A stretch of 64,000 nt of DNA from Theobroma cacao (taxonomy: Eukaryota > Streptophyta > Magnoliopsida > Malvales > Malvaceae): contig NC_030857.1 in assembly GCF_000208745.1 (NCBI RefSeq), positions 12,474,466 to 12,538,465 on the forward strand, read 5' to 3'. Numbering within the stretch: position 1 is the stretch's first letter; the number at the start of each line of letters is the position of its first letter. Shown here piece by piece: positions 36,256 to 46,546 of the stretch. A program made the translations under genes and the position numbers. The notes under the pieces are model-generated. The model was given only the letters and a program-made list of their open reading frames with translations, was not told the DNA's origin and made no database searches.

Positions 36256-37960
36256 CTATCTTGGGGAAGGTTCTGGGGAGGACTTGTTTGAGATAGGGAT
36301 TAGAAAAGAGGTTGAAACTGGTATGGATTTCTCTGCCAACCTGGAAGACTTTCTTCTTTTGAGAAAAGCTATCTTGGTGGCCATAGTCTTCCTGCCTTTG
36401 GTTGGTAGTTTTGCCTTAGTTTGTGGTGTTGCAGTGGCTTTGGCTTTCCCTGCTTTTGTCTTTACTCTGGCAACTGATGCAGATTTCTTTCCTTTTCCTA
36501 CACCTTCATCAGCCTTTCGAGTTTCTGTCCTGGCAATGTCCATTTCAACTTCTCCCTCCTTAACCATTTGGTGGAAGATATCCATAATGGAGACTTCCTC
36601 TGAGTTTGGAGGAAAGGCTTGGTGTTTCTTAGTCTCTGAATTATTTTTGCTTTGAGGTTCAGGGGAGGTTGTCTTGGCTGGTTGATCAACCCCTTAGGGA
36701 GAGTCTTCAGTCTACAGAACAAGACTGGTAAATTTGTAAGTGGAACCTTCAGCCTGAATGCCAGAACTTCCAACATGAGGAGTTGTTTTTTTATCGACTT
36801 AGCTAAATTTTCAGCACCTTGTTGTATAGGTGTAGTGCTGGATGTGGCAGAACTGTCTGTAGGCACAGGTTCAGATGGCATGTTTTCCTTTTCCTTCAGC
36901 TTGTTTTCCAACTTAATGATGTTATCTTCCCTTTTCTGTAGCTTCATTCCTTGGTCAGTCAACTTACCATCAATCCTCATGAGCAAATTAAAAATCACTT
37001 CATTTGAAAATCTGGAGGGAGCTTCTTCAGGTTAAGCAAGTAGGTTGTGTTCTTTTCTTGGACCAATCTTGGAGGTTTTAATGAACCTTTCTCTATCAAG
37101 TACATACCCCATTTTAACCAAGCTGTCATACTGAATAGCTTGATCTTTGGTTTTTACCCAGTCCATATCATACCTCTTTGCCCATATTCCCTTCTTCTGC
37201 ACAAGGGATGTAATCACATTCCCATATGGTAGATTTACCTTATCAAGTTTGCAGGCACTTCTCATTTTCTCAATCATAAATCTTCCCAAATTCAAAGACA
37301 CTCCATTGAGAGCATGCTCCATCAGCTAAAGGTCTTGGAGGTTGATATAGCTAAGGCTTCCACTTCTGCCTTGTATATTTGCTGCTATGAAATAGTGTAG
37401 AATTCTGATCTGAGGGCTGGTTATCAAACCAGAATTACTTTTCAAAGAATATTTTTCTTTCTTTCCAGTGATGATCTCTCATAATGAGAACGGATCATAT
37501 TTTTCAGGCAGTTCAAATTCACCTTCTTCATACTCTATTTTCAACAGGTTCCCTAAATCCTCATCAGTCATAACAAACTCTTTTCCATTTAGATAAACAT
37601 TCAAACCATCTTCTACATAATCATTAGAGTCTATTAATTCCTTTCCTTTCAAAGCAATTCCAGAATAAAACTCTTTGACCAAACTTGGACTGTAAGATCT
37701 ATTCTTAAAGGTGTTGTAACCTTTTAGTTTAAGTTCATCAAAGTACTCAAATAGACTGGTCTGGATTTCTACATTTTCCTTAAAACTCTTTCAGTCAATG
37801 AATTTTCCACAAGAGATTGGTGCATTCTCGATATTTTTGAATCTATACTCATGCAACTTATTCCTAAATTTTGAAGAAGAAGAACTGGTACCTTTATGGA
37901 GTGAGGGCTCTATTTCTTTCTTTTTGCCAGTTCTCTACTTCTTTTCTCTAAGTTTCTTGA
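36256..37960 (-). pseudogene. Third ORF of the Sirevirus-like element, main part
   Basis: Read on the minus strand from 37960 down to the stop at 36256, this is one frame broken by a few stops and frameshifts. It is similar to the 'putative plant transposon protein' family (Transposase_32-like) found after pol in plant elements. Visible pieces in order: a serine-rich, basic start; LVKEFYSGIALKG near 37680; YVEDGLNVYLNGKEFVMTDE; a segment SGLITSPQIRILHYFIAANI near 37420; LGRFMIEKMRSACKLDKVN near 37285; a Lys/Glu-rich coiled-coil-like part near 36900-36960; and a Lys/Ala/Thr-rich basic tail before the stop. Sireviruses often have an extra ORF here, sometimes called env-like. I see no transmembrane segment or signal peptide, so envelope function is not supported. 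The N-terminal ~43 codons are at 43601-43730, separated by the Gypsy LTRs. Confidence 0.6.
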
Positions 37961-38360
37961 TGTGAAACCTTGACCTTTATAGACTCATAAAGGGAAGTAT
38001 ACGCGATATCCCTGATCAGGGGTAATTTCATCATTTCCTTAGAAAGCCCATAAAAGTAAGATTTTTAAATAATATTATGGCCTAAGTAGGCCTAAGGCAT
38101 AAATGGATGGTGAAATTAGAGGTGAAATTAGGGGTAAGATGGAAAGGAAATCAAATTTTGATGATTTTCACGATAGGGGCAAAATGGTTATTTTTCACCT
38201 CGGGTTAAAAATTTTAAGTTTTCATGAACCCGAGCATGTCTAGACCCTTATGGACTTGGTCTCAGTGTTAAAGAGTAAAAAGATTGCATAAAGGGTTGCA
38301 TGAGAACAAGCTAACTAGTCAAGGGTATTTTCATAATTTTAAGGGAATGGATAAGTTTGG

Positions 38361-38370
38361 CCTATAAATA
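38361..38370 (+). promoter_or_regulatory. TATA box in Gypsy LTR1
   Basis: CCTATAAATA lies 400 bp into the LTR and is followed by a pyrimidine-rich stretch (ccttcttcc, cttcttcttc) of the type seen at plant transcription starts. A strong splice-donor-like GGGTGAGTGA follows at 38664-38673. Confidence 0.55.
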
Positions 38371-39177
38371 TCCTTCTTCCAGCGGCTTGTCTTCTTCTTC
38401 CTTCTTCCCTCTCACGTTTCTTTAAAACCTCTATGGAAGCTTGATATGGAGCTTACATAATTTTCTCTCTCTAGCTTTAATTTTTATACCCTTATGCCCT
38501 TTTGACTAGAACCCTTGTATTCTTTCACTCTCTCACTTCAAAATCCTTGGTAAAGCTTATTTCTATACTTTCTCTCACTAGTTGGGCGTTCTAGAGAGAG
38601 AAAAAGAGAATTACCCCACTTGTTTGGAAGCTATTGGAAGGGAATTCAACTATAAAGAAACCTAAGGGTGAGTGATGAACTAAGCTCGGTTTTTAGCTAT
38701 AGAAAATGGCTAGTAATTGGGATTATGAGCTGTTTTATTATTGAGTATGTTCATTACTTTTTTAGTGATTAAGATAGTGAACATAGATAGCCATTTAATG
38801 TGGCAATTGAAAACTAGCTAAGAGATAGCTTTTAAGGTTCATAGTGTGTGAATTGACCTATTACTTATGCTAATGTGATCCTAGGTTCTAATGAAGTCCC
38901 ATCCTTCCAATTGGATCATTAGGGGAAATAGAGTCAACTAAAGGCTCAACAATAAATCGGTGAGTGGACTGCCTATCAAAACTATTTTAGGAATGTAACT
39001 GTTTTGTACAAAGTGTTTGAATGATTTTATACAACTTTTCTTAAAAATAAGTGCCTTGGGAACAAGCTCTTGAGAAATGGTTTTTGTTGTGACATGTGAC
39101 TATTATTGATTCATGCACTACCAAATTGTGTTGATATATATATATGAATTTATTGTTGTGTAATGACATTCACTCGG

Positions 39178-39300
39178 CTATGTGCGAGTAGGGAGCGCGC
39201 ATAAGCCGAGGATGACCTGGTTATGTGCGAGTAGGGAGTGCGCATAACCCGGTGATGACCTAGCCATGTGCGAGTAGGGAGTGCGCATGAACTTGTGATG
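39178..39300. repeat. 43-bp tandem repeat, three copies, in LTR1
   Basis: 'tgtgcgagtagggagcgcgc'-type units start at 39181, 39224 and 39267, exactly 43 bp apart. Each holds a GC-rich GAGTAGGGAGTGCGCAT core. LTR2 has a related but different zone at the same relative place (41825-42005), with 'gtgcacgatgtgggggatgc' units. Confidence 0.85.
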
Positions 39301-39529
39301 ATGATGATGGGATGGTATGCATGATGATGATGGGTATACGTATACATATATACATATGTAAATATGTGTGATATAGGAAATTAATGAGTAATGGTTTATG
39401 GTTGCAATGCATGTGAAACTTGACATGTTAAACTGTGGAAAATTGTTATGCGTTTCATGTTGGTTTAGACATTTCAGTAGGGTGGTTTTTCTTTGGGAAG
39501 AAGAGTAAATTTTTCATTGGTGCCTTGTT

Positions 39530-39740
39530 TCTCGCTGCAACGAGAATTATTTTGGCTACAGCGAGAAACTCTCGAGTTTAGAGGGGTAGACTGGTCGAAA
39601 ACTCGCTGCAGCGAGAATGACACTGTAGCTTCTCGCTGCAACGAGAAACTTTCTATTTCTGGATTACAATTTCGCTGCAGCGAGATTGAGAAACATTCTG
39701 TTTCTGGGTCACAATTTCGTTGAATCTCGCTGCTGCGAAA
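39530..39740. repeat. CTCGCTGCAGCGAG palindrome array in LTR1
   Basis: TCTCGCTGCAACGAGA at 39530-39545, ACTCGCTGCAGCGAGA at 39601-39616, TCTCGCTGCAACGAGA at 39631-39646, TTCGCTGCAGCGAGAT at 39671-39686 and TCTCGCTGCTGCGAAA at 39725-39740, plus a half site near 39557. The 113-codon frame on the minus strand (39474-39815) is just these repeats read as SLQR(E/N) blocks and is not a gene. Confidence 0.8.
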
Positions 39741-41824
39741 AACTTTTTGTTTTTGTCTCCTATCTTGTCCAATTGCTGCCCTATTTTTCATTTCTTTGCT
39801 ACCATATCTGAGCATGGACTTCCAACACTAAGGACTAAATGAGTTAAGTTTAAAATAATGAGGTTTAGTGAGAAACCCTCGGCTAGTTGAGAAACCCTCG
39901 TTTAGCTAATAACTTAATCCCAATGTCACTGCAGCAAAGATTCGTTGTCGTATTTGACTTGCTTATGTATCATTGAAGCTTTCATTCTTTAAATGGTTCG
40001 TTATGTATGAATTCATGATTTTCAAATGATTAATCATTTAAGGGCTTGATGAGGGGTTTTTAATGTGAGACCTTGTCAAGCTCGATTAAAAGACAGTATT
40101 GTACCGAGTGGTACAACTAAGTTAAATCGAGCCTTGAACTAGTTCAAATAGAAATTCTAAGAGGAATTTGAAACTTTTAAAACCCACATAATGGATTAGA
40201 ATAGTGATTCGGAGTTTAAGGTCCAGTTTGGAGTCCATCAGGAAAATTGACCAATTAGGGATAAAATGGTCATTTTACCATTTGATGATAAAATGAAGAT
40301 TTTTAGCTAAGATTTGATCACATTTGACCAAGAAATTGTGATTCTCGGTATTTTTAAACACAAGGGCAAAATGATAATTTTACCACTAGAGGACTAAACG
40401 AGAATTTTTGTAAAATGATTTTTGCCCCATTTGGTTAATGTTGATCAATATTAGTGTTATTTGAGGTTGAAAAGTAGAAATAATGTGATTCCGGTACATT
40501 TTGGAGTATAGGGGCAAAATCATAATTTTTTCATTTTGGGGGCAAATCGGTAAATTTTTCGCCCCAGCACTTGTCAAGACCAAGGGATTTTAATTGTGGT
40601 AGGATTGGATAAATTCCAGAATATTTGTGGTGAAAAATTAAGAAGAAAAAGTCAAAAAGTTAAAAAAAATTGGGCCAATAAGCATGTGACATGGCATGCT
40701 TGATTATTTTATTATTTTTTATAGAAATCAGCCCATTAAATCCCCAATTCTCTCACCATATTCGGCCTAGGCAACTAGCAACAAGAACAAAGGAAGAACA
40801 AAGGGAAAAATAAGAAAACCTAGGTGGAAATTCAAAGAAAAAGTGAAGAAATCAAGGAAACAAGCTAGGTAAGTTTGAATTTCTTTAATTCTCCTTGATA
40901 CCTAGCTTACCCATGCCTTTATTCTTGATTTCCATGGTTGAATATTGAGTTATCATGATGAATTCAATTCTGAAAAATGGGTATGGAAGAGGAATTGTTG
41001 TTGGAATAACTTGACTTTAGACTATGTTAGTGTTTAGGGATAGTTAAGCATGGTTATGAACAAAAACACAAAAGAAATATTCAATTTCTCTAGGGTTCCT
41101 TGTTGGTCGAACCATGAGGGCTGAATATCAATAGGGGATTGTTTTTATTTCAAGGAAAATGGCTTGAAAAATGATGAATTAAGGTGAAACGGTTATGTAG
41201 AAAACATTTCGGTGCGAGTGCACCAAATGACCGAATTCTTCTATAAGGAACTGTGAGGGTTCTAATGCTGAATTTGGCTTTATTTAAATGGTATGTGGTA
41301 AATTAAGGTATTAGAGGAGAAATGGATTAATTTGGAGGTGATTTGGACACAATCGCCAATTAATCGGGTGATCGGTCGAATTTAATCGATACCGCGATTA
41401 AGTGGTAATCGAACGTATTTTTGTATTTACATATCAAGCATTAGTAATTTAAATTAGTTTATATCAATTTATGGACAATATAGTAAATTCCTCGACTTTG
41501 TTATTTGTCAAGGAAGTAAGACGTCCGAAAAAGGAAAAGGAATTACGCTTGAGGACTATTAGTCCGAGTGCACCCGGAATCTGAATTTTCGACACCTATG
41601 AGTGGACTGCCTTCAAAACTTGTTTTGGGAAATATAATGAAATTGCCACCCATTTGAATGAATTACCAAGCTTTTCATGAAAATAAGTGCCTTGGGAACA
41701 AGCTTTTGAAAAATGGTTTTATGTTGTAATATGTGATTGCTATGGATTCATGCACTATTGTATTATGATGATATATATATATGTGTGTTGGGCATGATGA
41801 ATGATATTGTATATAATGACTGTA

Positions 41825-42005
41825 ACCGTGTGTGTGCACGAGGTGGAGAATGCACATGCCGATGATGGTGGTGGCGTGAGAGATAGATGATGATAGTGCC
41901 CGTGTGCACGATGTGGGGGGATGTACACGATGGCACTAATTATGCACGATGTGGGGGATGCACATGATGGTGCCGGCTATGTGCACGATGTGGGGGGATT
42001 TACAT
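41825..42005. repeat. GC-rich repeat zone in LTR2
   Basis: Units of 'gtgcacgatgtgggg(g)atg(c/t)aca(c/t)gatgg' type begin near 41829, 41904, 41944 and 41980. Spacing is irregular (about 36-75 bp). They hold short GTGCAC palindromes. Confidence 0.7.
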
Positions 42006-42223
42006 GAGCCAGGAGTGATTATGATGATATTGATGTTTGTCTATGTAATTATGCATATCTAGATTTATAAAATGAAAGCTCATGAATGTGATATATGATT
42101 GACATATATGTGAAATTTGACACATTGTACTTTGAGAATTTTCATGAGTTTTATGTTGATTTTGTTAGTTTAGCAAGATGGCTTTTTGTTGAGTGAGGAA
42201 AAATGTTTCTCTTGTTGCTCTGT

Positions 42224-42445
42224 TTTCGCTGCCGCGAAATTCATGCTCGCTGCAGCGAGAAACTCTCGGGTTTGAAGACCTTTCAACAGAACTGGTTCTC
42301 GCTGTAGCGAAAATGAATCTCGCTGCCGCGAGAAACTCTCTAGTTTGGAAGGGTAGACTGGCCGAAAACTAGCTGCAGCAAAAAAAAACTTTCTGTTTCT
42401 AGGTAACAATTTCGCTGAAGAGAAATTCATTCTCGCTGCAACGAA
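42224..42445. repeat. CTCGCTGCAGCGAG palindrome array in LTR2
   Basis: TTTCGCTGCCGCGAAA at 42224-42239, GCTCGCTGCAGCGAGA at 42245-42260, TCTCGCTGTAGCGAAA near 42296, TCTCGCTGCCGCGAGA near 42318, and degraded AGCTGCAGCAAAA and TTCTCGCTGCAACGAAA near 42369 and 42431. The 108-codon minus-strand frame here is the same repeats. Confidence 0.8.
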
Positions 42446-43089
42446 AAACTTTCTGTTTTGTCTCCTATCTTGTCCAATTACTGCCCTATTTTTCACTTCT
42501 TTGCTACCATATCAGAGCATGGACTTCCAACATTTAGGACAAAATGATTTAAGTTTAAAATGAGAGGTTTTTAATATGAATGGAACTAAATTGCATTGTT
42601 TTGAAATAAGTGCATCATGATTTTAAATTCTACCTTTTTGTTGTTGCTTGTTCCCTTCCTTGTTCACTCACTGGGTTTATACTCACCATTTTCAAATTCA
42701 TGTTTTCATATCACGAGGCAGTCGGTAACTAGGACGAGGTGTCCTTGTAGACCTGTGTCCATCTTTGGTAGGTGTCTCGACATTCGGTAGCTGTATATTC
42801 ATCCGAGTCACTCCGCTGAAAGTCGAGTGTTATTTTATTTTGTATAGATGAACTTAATGTAAATTATTAGAATACATGTTGTAGACATTGTATGTAAATT
42901 TTTAAGGAGTAATGCCAGTACGAGTTGGCAATGTATATCACTATTTTGATTCAAAATTATAAAATATGACTTAGTGATATTAGATGGAATTATAAGTAAG
43001 ATAAATAATAGGCTTGCTTGGGTTTAGTGGATTACGTCCATTGGACCCTTGCGCCGGTCATGGCCCGAAATTTGGGTCGTGACATTTAA

Positions 43090-43595
43090 TATGAATGGAA
43101 CTAAATTGCATTGTTTTGAAACAAGTGCATCATGATTTTAAATTCTCCCTTGTTGTTACTTGTTCCTTTCTTTGTTCACTCATTGGGTTTATACTTACCA
43201 TTTTCAACTTCATGTTTTCAGATTACGAGGCAGCCAGTAACTAGGACGAGGTGTCCTTGTAGACTTGTATCCATCTTTTGGTAGGTGTCTCGACATTCAA
43301 TAGTTGTACCTTCGTCCGAGTCCCTTCGCTGAAAGTTAAGTATTCTTTTGTTGTGTATAGACAAACCTAATGTAAATTATTAAGATACATGTTGCAGACA
43401 ACGTATATACACTTGTTTAGTATGCCAATATGAAGTGCCAATGTTTAATATTATTTTGATTCTAAGTTATGAAATATGACTTAGCAGTTTATGATGGAAT
43501 GATGAACATGTCAGATCAATAGGCTTGCTTGGGCTTAATGGACTACGTCTATTGGGCCCTTGCGCCAATCATGGCTCAGAATTTGGGTCGTGACA
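43090..43595 (+). repeat. Gypsy LTR1, right part
   Basis: It continues LTR1 after LTR2 and ends TTTGGGTCGTGACA. It matches the last ~510 bp of LTR2, so the two stand in tandem as a result of nesting. Confidence 0.8.
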
Positions 43596-43600
43596 CTCAC

Positions 43601-43730
43601 ATATATCTTTCATTGAACCAGGCATGATTTTCAGTTTCTTCTTCACACTTTCAATTTCTGTTTCTTCCTCTATTGGCCTTTTCCCTTTCTTCTTTTCTGA
43701 TATCTCTTTGCTCTGAGATGTGCTAGCCAT
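43601..43730 (-). pseudogene. N-terminus of the third ORF, Sirevirus-like element
   Basis: From an ATG at 43730 the minus strand opens MASTSQSKEISEKKKGKRPI and continues, rich in Lys and Glu, for 43 codons until the Gypsy LTR1 end at 43595. The main part of the ORF resumes at 37960. It lies about 0.4 kb after the end of RNase H. Confidence 0.55.
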
Positions 43731-44144
43731 GTTGGTTGCAGAAATTTTTGAGGGTTTGAGTCAGTTTCAAAGGCAAACAAGGAGATTTAGGTTTTTGTTT
43801 TTAGAGCAACGGGTTTCAGGGGAGAGAGGAAGAGAGGCAGTCAGTAGTTATTACCAAAAAAAACTCTCCACCTTCCTTTTAAGTGCTGCCCTATTTTATT
43901 TCTTTACAATTTCAAACTTTCCTCTAAATTTGGTTATTTACCTTTGACAGTTTTTCCTTCATTCCTTTTGCACTCGGTAAATGTAAATTTTTACCACATT
44001 TTACTCTTCTTTCTCTAAAACTCACTAAGTCTTACTATTAAAGGCTGTCAGACCACTCTTAGTTGATTGAGAAATCTTTAGTCGACTGAAAGCAATCTAC
44101 TTTCTATGTGAGAGCTTAAGGTTTTCTTATAATTCCTTCACACT
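43731..44144. other. Spacer between pol and third ORF
   Basis: About 0.4 kb without a reading frame longer than 75 codons. It has one GTCGACTGAAAG palindrome-like site near 44080 ('tttagtcgactgaaagc'), as in the LTR. Confidence 0.4.
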
Positions 44145-45060
44145 AATCATCCCTAAATTTCTTCTAATCTCAAAGAATTTATCTTCACTCAGAGGTTTGG
44201 TAAAAATGTCTGCTAATTGATGTAAAGTATTCACAAATTCTATCTTAATATCATGTTTCACCACATGGTTTCTAATAAAATGGTGTCTAATTTCATTGTG
44301 CTTTGTCCTAGAGTGCTACACAGGATTTTTCGATATATTGATTGCACTTGTGTTATCACAATATATTGGTACATTATGCATAGTTATTCCATAGTCTTTT
44401 AATTATTGCTTGATCCAAAGGATTTGTGCATAGCAGCTACCTAATGATACATATTCAGCCTCTGTTGTAGATAGTGCCACTAAGTTTTGCTTTTTGCTGG
44501 ACTAAGACACAAGCATCCTTCCTAAAAATTGGCACGTTCCATTAGTGCTTTTCCTATCAGTTCTGTTGCCAGCAAAGTCAGCATCTGAATATCCAACTAA
44601 GCTAAGAGTTGAGTCTCTAGAGTACCATATTCCTAGTTCTTGAGTGTCTATGAGGTATCTAAAAATTCTCTTAACAGCTGTTAGGTGTGATTCTTTAGGC
44701 TGTGACTGAAATCTAGTACACAAGCACATACTAAACTGAATATCTGGTCTACTTGCTGTTAAGTAGAGAAGAGAGCTGATCATACCTCTATTAAGCTTTT
44801 GATCTACATCCTTACCTTTTTCATCTAAGTCGAGTTTGGTGGATGGACTCATTGGTGTAGAAATTGATTTCAACTGCAGCATATCATAAGTGTATCTTTC
44901 TTGGCTGATGAAGATTCCTTCCTCACTTTGTTTGATTTGAAGACCAAGGAAGTACTTCAACTCTCCCATCATGCTCATTTCAAATTCACCCTACATTTCC
45001 TTAGCAAAGTTCTTGCACAAAGCCTCATTAGTTGCACCAAATACAATATCATCCATATAT
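44145..45060 (-). pseudogene. Copia RT C-terminus and RNase H
   Basis: The RT active site YMDD (in KIYMDDIVFGAT) is encoded at 45044-45056, one frame away from the upstream RT frame. A long open stretch from 44978 to 44502 then gives MMGELKYFLGLQI and SISTPMSPSTKLD, the conserved end of Copia RT. Next come HLTAVKRIFRYL and the first RNase H aspartate in VGYSDADFAG, followed by STNGTCQFLG. After a stop the frame resumes with LVALSTTEAEYVSL, CDNTSAINISKNP and HNEIRHHFIR, all RNase H blocks, to about 44145. RNase H removes the RNA strand after copying. All catalytic residues seem present, but stops break the chain. Confidence 0.8.
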
Positions 45061-45063
45061 ATT

Positions 45064-45750
45064 TTACACAACAATTAAATCATTTAGATATCTCTTAATG
45101 AACAATGTAGTATCGATGCTGCCTCTATCATACCCTTTCTCAACTAGAAATTTTGAAAGCCTTTCATACCAAGCTCTAAGAGCTTGTTTCAATCCATACA
45201 AGGCTTTATGAAGTTTGAAAACATGATCAGATTTTTCAAAGTCTTCCAAACTAGGTGGTTGTTCTACATATACTTCCTCTTGATTTAATTTATTTAAGAA
45301 TGCACTTTTGACATCCATTTGGAACAATTTAAAATTCATGAAACATGCAAAAGCTAGCAACAACCTTATAGCTTCAATCCTAGCAACCGGAGAAAAAGTT
45401 TCATCATAATCTATTCCTTCTTCTTGGTTGTATCCTTTTGCTACCAACCTCGCTTTATTTCTAACTACATTTCCTTGCTCATCTACCTTATTTCTAAACA
45501 CCCATTTTGTACCAACAATAGGGTGGTTTAAAGGTTTAGGTACCAATGACCATACATGACTCCTTGTGAATTGATCAAATTCTTCTTGCATGGCCATTAT
45601 CCAACTTTCCTCTTTTTCAGGTTCTTCAAAGTTTTTAGGTTCAATTTGAGATATAAAAGCTGAAAACTCACAAGTTTCTCTAGTTGCTTTCCTAGTTTTA
45701 ACTCTTAGAGAAATCTCACCAATTATTTGGTCTTGTGGGTGATCTCTCAC
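45064..45750 (-). pseudogene. Copia reverse transcriptase, N-terminal two thirds
   Basis: This 228-codon frame holds WVFRNKVDEQGNVVRNKARL, KGYNQEEGIDYDETFSPVAR and the first catalytic aspartate in QMDVKSAFLN, then VYVEQPP and KLHKALYGLKQALRAWYERL. These are the diagnostic blocks of RVT_2 (Copia RT), which makes DNA from the element's RNA. Note LKQALRAW where most members have LKQAPRAW. The frame ends with a shift just before the YMDD box. Upstream it connects, past one stop near 45797, to the end of integrase. Confidence 0.85.
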
Positions 45751-45867
45751 AAATCTCCAACTCTTTGGTAGATCATCATGTTGATTTTCTGCTCTTTATA
45801 GATTTTCTAGAGGTGGAGTTTTATCTTCTCTTCTAGGTGAGCTTTCTTCATTATTTTTATTGTTTTC

Positions 45868-46541
45868 TCAGCTCATTTCCTCCATTTGTTTTTCTAGGAC
45901 TTCTACATCATCATCATCATCATCATCATGAACTTCTTTTTGCAATGCATTTGACTCATCAAAAACTACATGAATTGATTCTCCAACAGTCAAGGTCTTT
46001 TTGTTAAAAACTCTATAAGCCTTTGAGTTTAAAGCATATCCTAAAAATATTGCTTCATCACTCTTTGCATCAAACTTCCCTAGGGGCTGTTTTCCATTGT
46101 TCAATACAAAGGATTTATAGCCAAAGCTCCTAGGTGAGAAATATTTGGTTTCCTACCTTTATAAAGTTCATATGGAGTCTTCAAAATCAAGGGTCTTATT
46201 GAGACTCTGTTAAGAATATTAGCTGTTGTATTTACTACCTCAGCCCAAAGATATTTAGGTAGGTTGTCCTCACATAACATGGTCTTAGCCATTTCTTTCA
46301 AGGTTCGATTTTTCCTCTCTACAACTCCATTTTGCTGGGGTGTTCTAGGTGCAGAAAAATTGTGATCCAACCCCTTTTCATTGCAAAACTTTTCAAACTC
46401 ATCATTTTCAAATTCTCCTCCTTTATCACTCCTTATGCTAACTATGGCTAGTCCTTTTTCATTTTCTACTCCCTTACAATGACTTAAGAATGCTTTTAGA
46501 GCATCATTCTTATGAGTAAGAAAATACACCCAAGTATATCT
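45868..46541 (-). pseudogene. Copia integrase, C-terminal part
   Basis: After the Gypsy LTR the frame resumes with YTWVYFLTHK and continues to the second catalytic aspartate in IRSDKGGEFENDEF and the glutamate in PRTPQQNGVVERKNRTLKEM, the D,D-35-E core (rve domain). Then follow AEVVNTTANILNRV, TPYELYKGRKPNISHL and, after a frameshift near 46104, KSDEAIFLGYALNSKAYRVF, typical of the region after the core. An 8-Asp run at about 45909-45932 lies in the linker to RT. The first residues of the apparent frame upstream of 46541 come from the LTR and are not integrase. Integrase inserts the DNA copy in the genome. Confidence 0.85.
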
Positions 46542-46546
46542 AGAAT

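Larger units (their letters stand above)
37961..40063 (+). repeat. Gypsy LTR1, left part (split by LTR2)
   Basis: It starts TGTGAAACCTTGACC and carries a TATA box CCTATAAATA at 38361-38370, a long leader, a 43-bp tandem repeat at 39178-39300 and a CTCGCTGCAGCGAG palindrome array at 39530-39740. It is cut at 40063 by LTR2 and resumes at 43090. Uncut length would be about 2.6 kb. It sits in the third ORF. Flanks CTTGA (37956-37960) and CTCAC (43596-43600) do not form a clean target duplication. Confidence 0.7.
40064..43084 (+). repeat. Gypsy LTR2, solo LTR nested in LTR1
   Basis: It starts TGTGAGACCTTGTCAAGC, ends TTTGGGTCGTGACA, 3021 bp, and is flanked by TTTAA at 40059-40063 and 43085-43089. 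It is the same family as LTR1: same start, the same 'aagtgccttgggaacaagct' block at 41681 (39051 in LTR1), the same palindrome array (42224-42445) and the same end. It inserted about 510 bp from the 3' end of LTR1. The inserted LTR has no internal region, so it is a solo LTR. Confidence 0.85.

Noticed and set aside
36284..36655. 123-codon plus-strand frame
   Set aside because: Antisense shadow of the third ORF's basic tail; the minus strand is the coding one.
39530..39740. Interspersed palindromic repeats resembling a CRISPR array
   Set aside because: Repeats are degenerate, spacing is irregular (about 25-70 bp), there are no cas genes, and the sequence is a plant LTR.
39474..39815. 113-codon minus-strand frame with repeated SLQR(E/N) blocks, and a like frame at 42170-42496
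   Set aside because: The repeats are the CTCGCTGCAGCGAG palindromes read in frame; the two frames differ in length and start and lie in LTRs.
42570..43595. Apparent ~515-bp tandem duplication
   Set aside because: It is explained by LTR2 being nested in LTR1 (TSD TTTAA): the ends of both LTRs come to stand in tandem.
37956..43600. Target site duplication for LTR1
   Set aside because: CTTGA and CTCAC do not match well. Either decay or a recombinant LTR could explain it.
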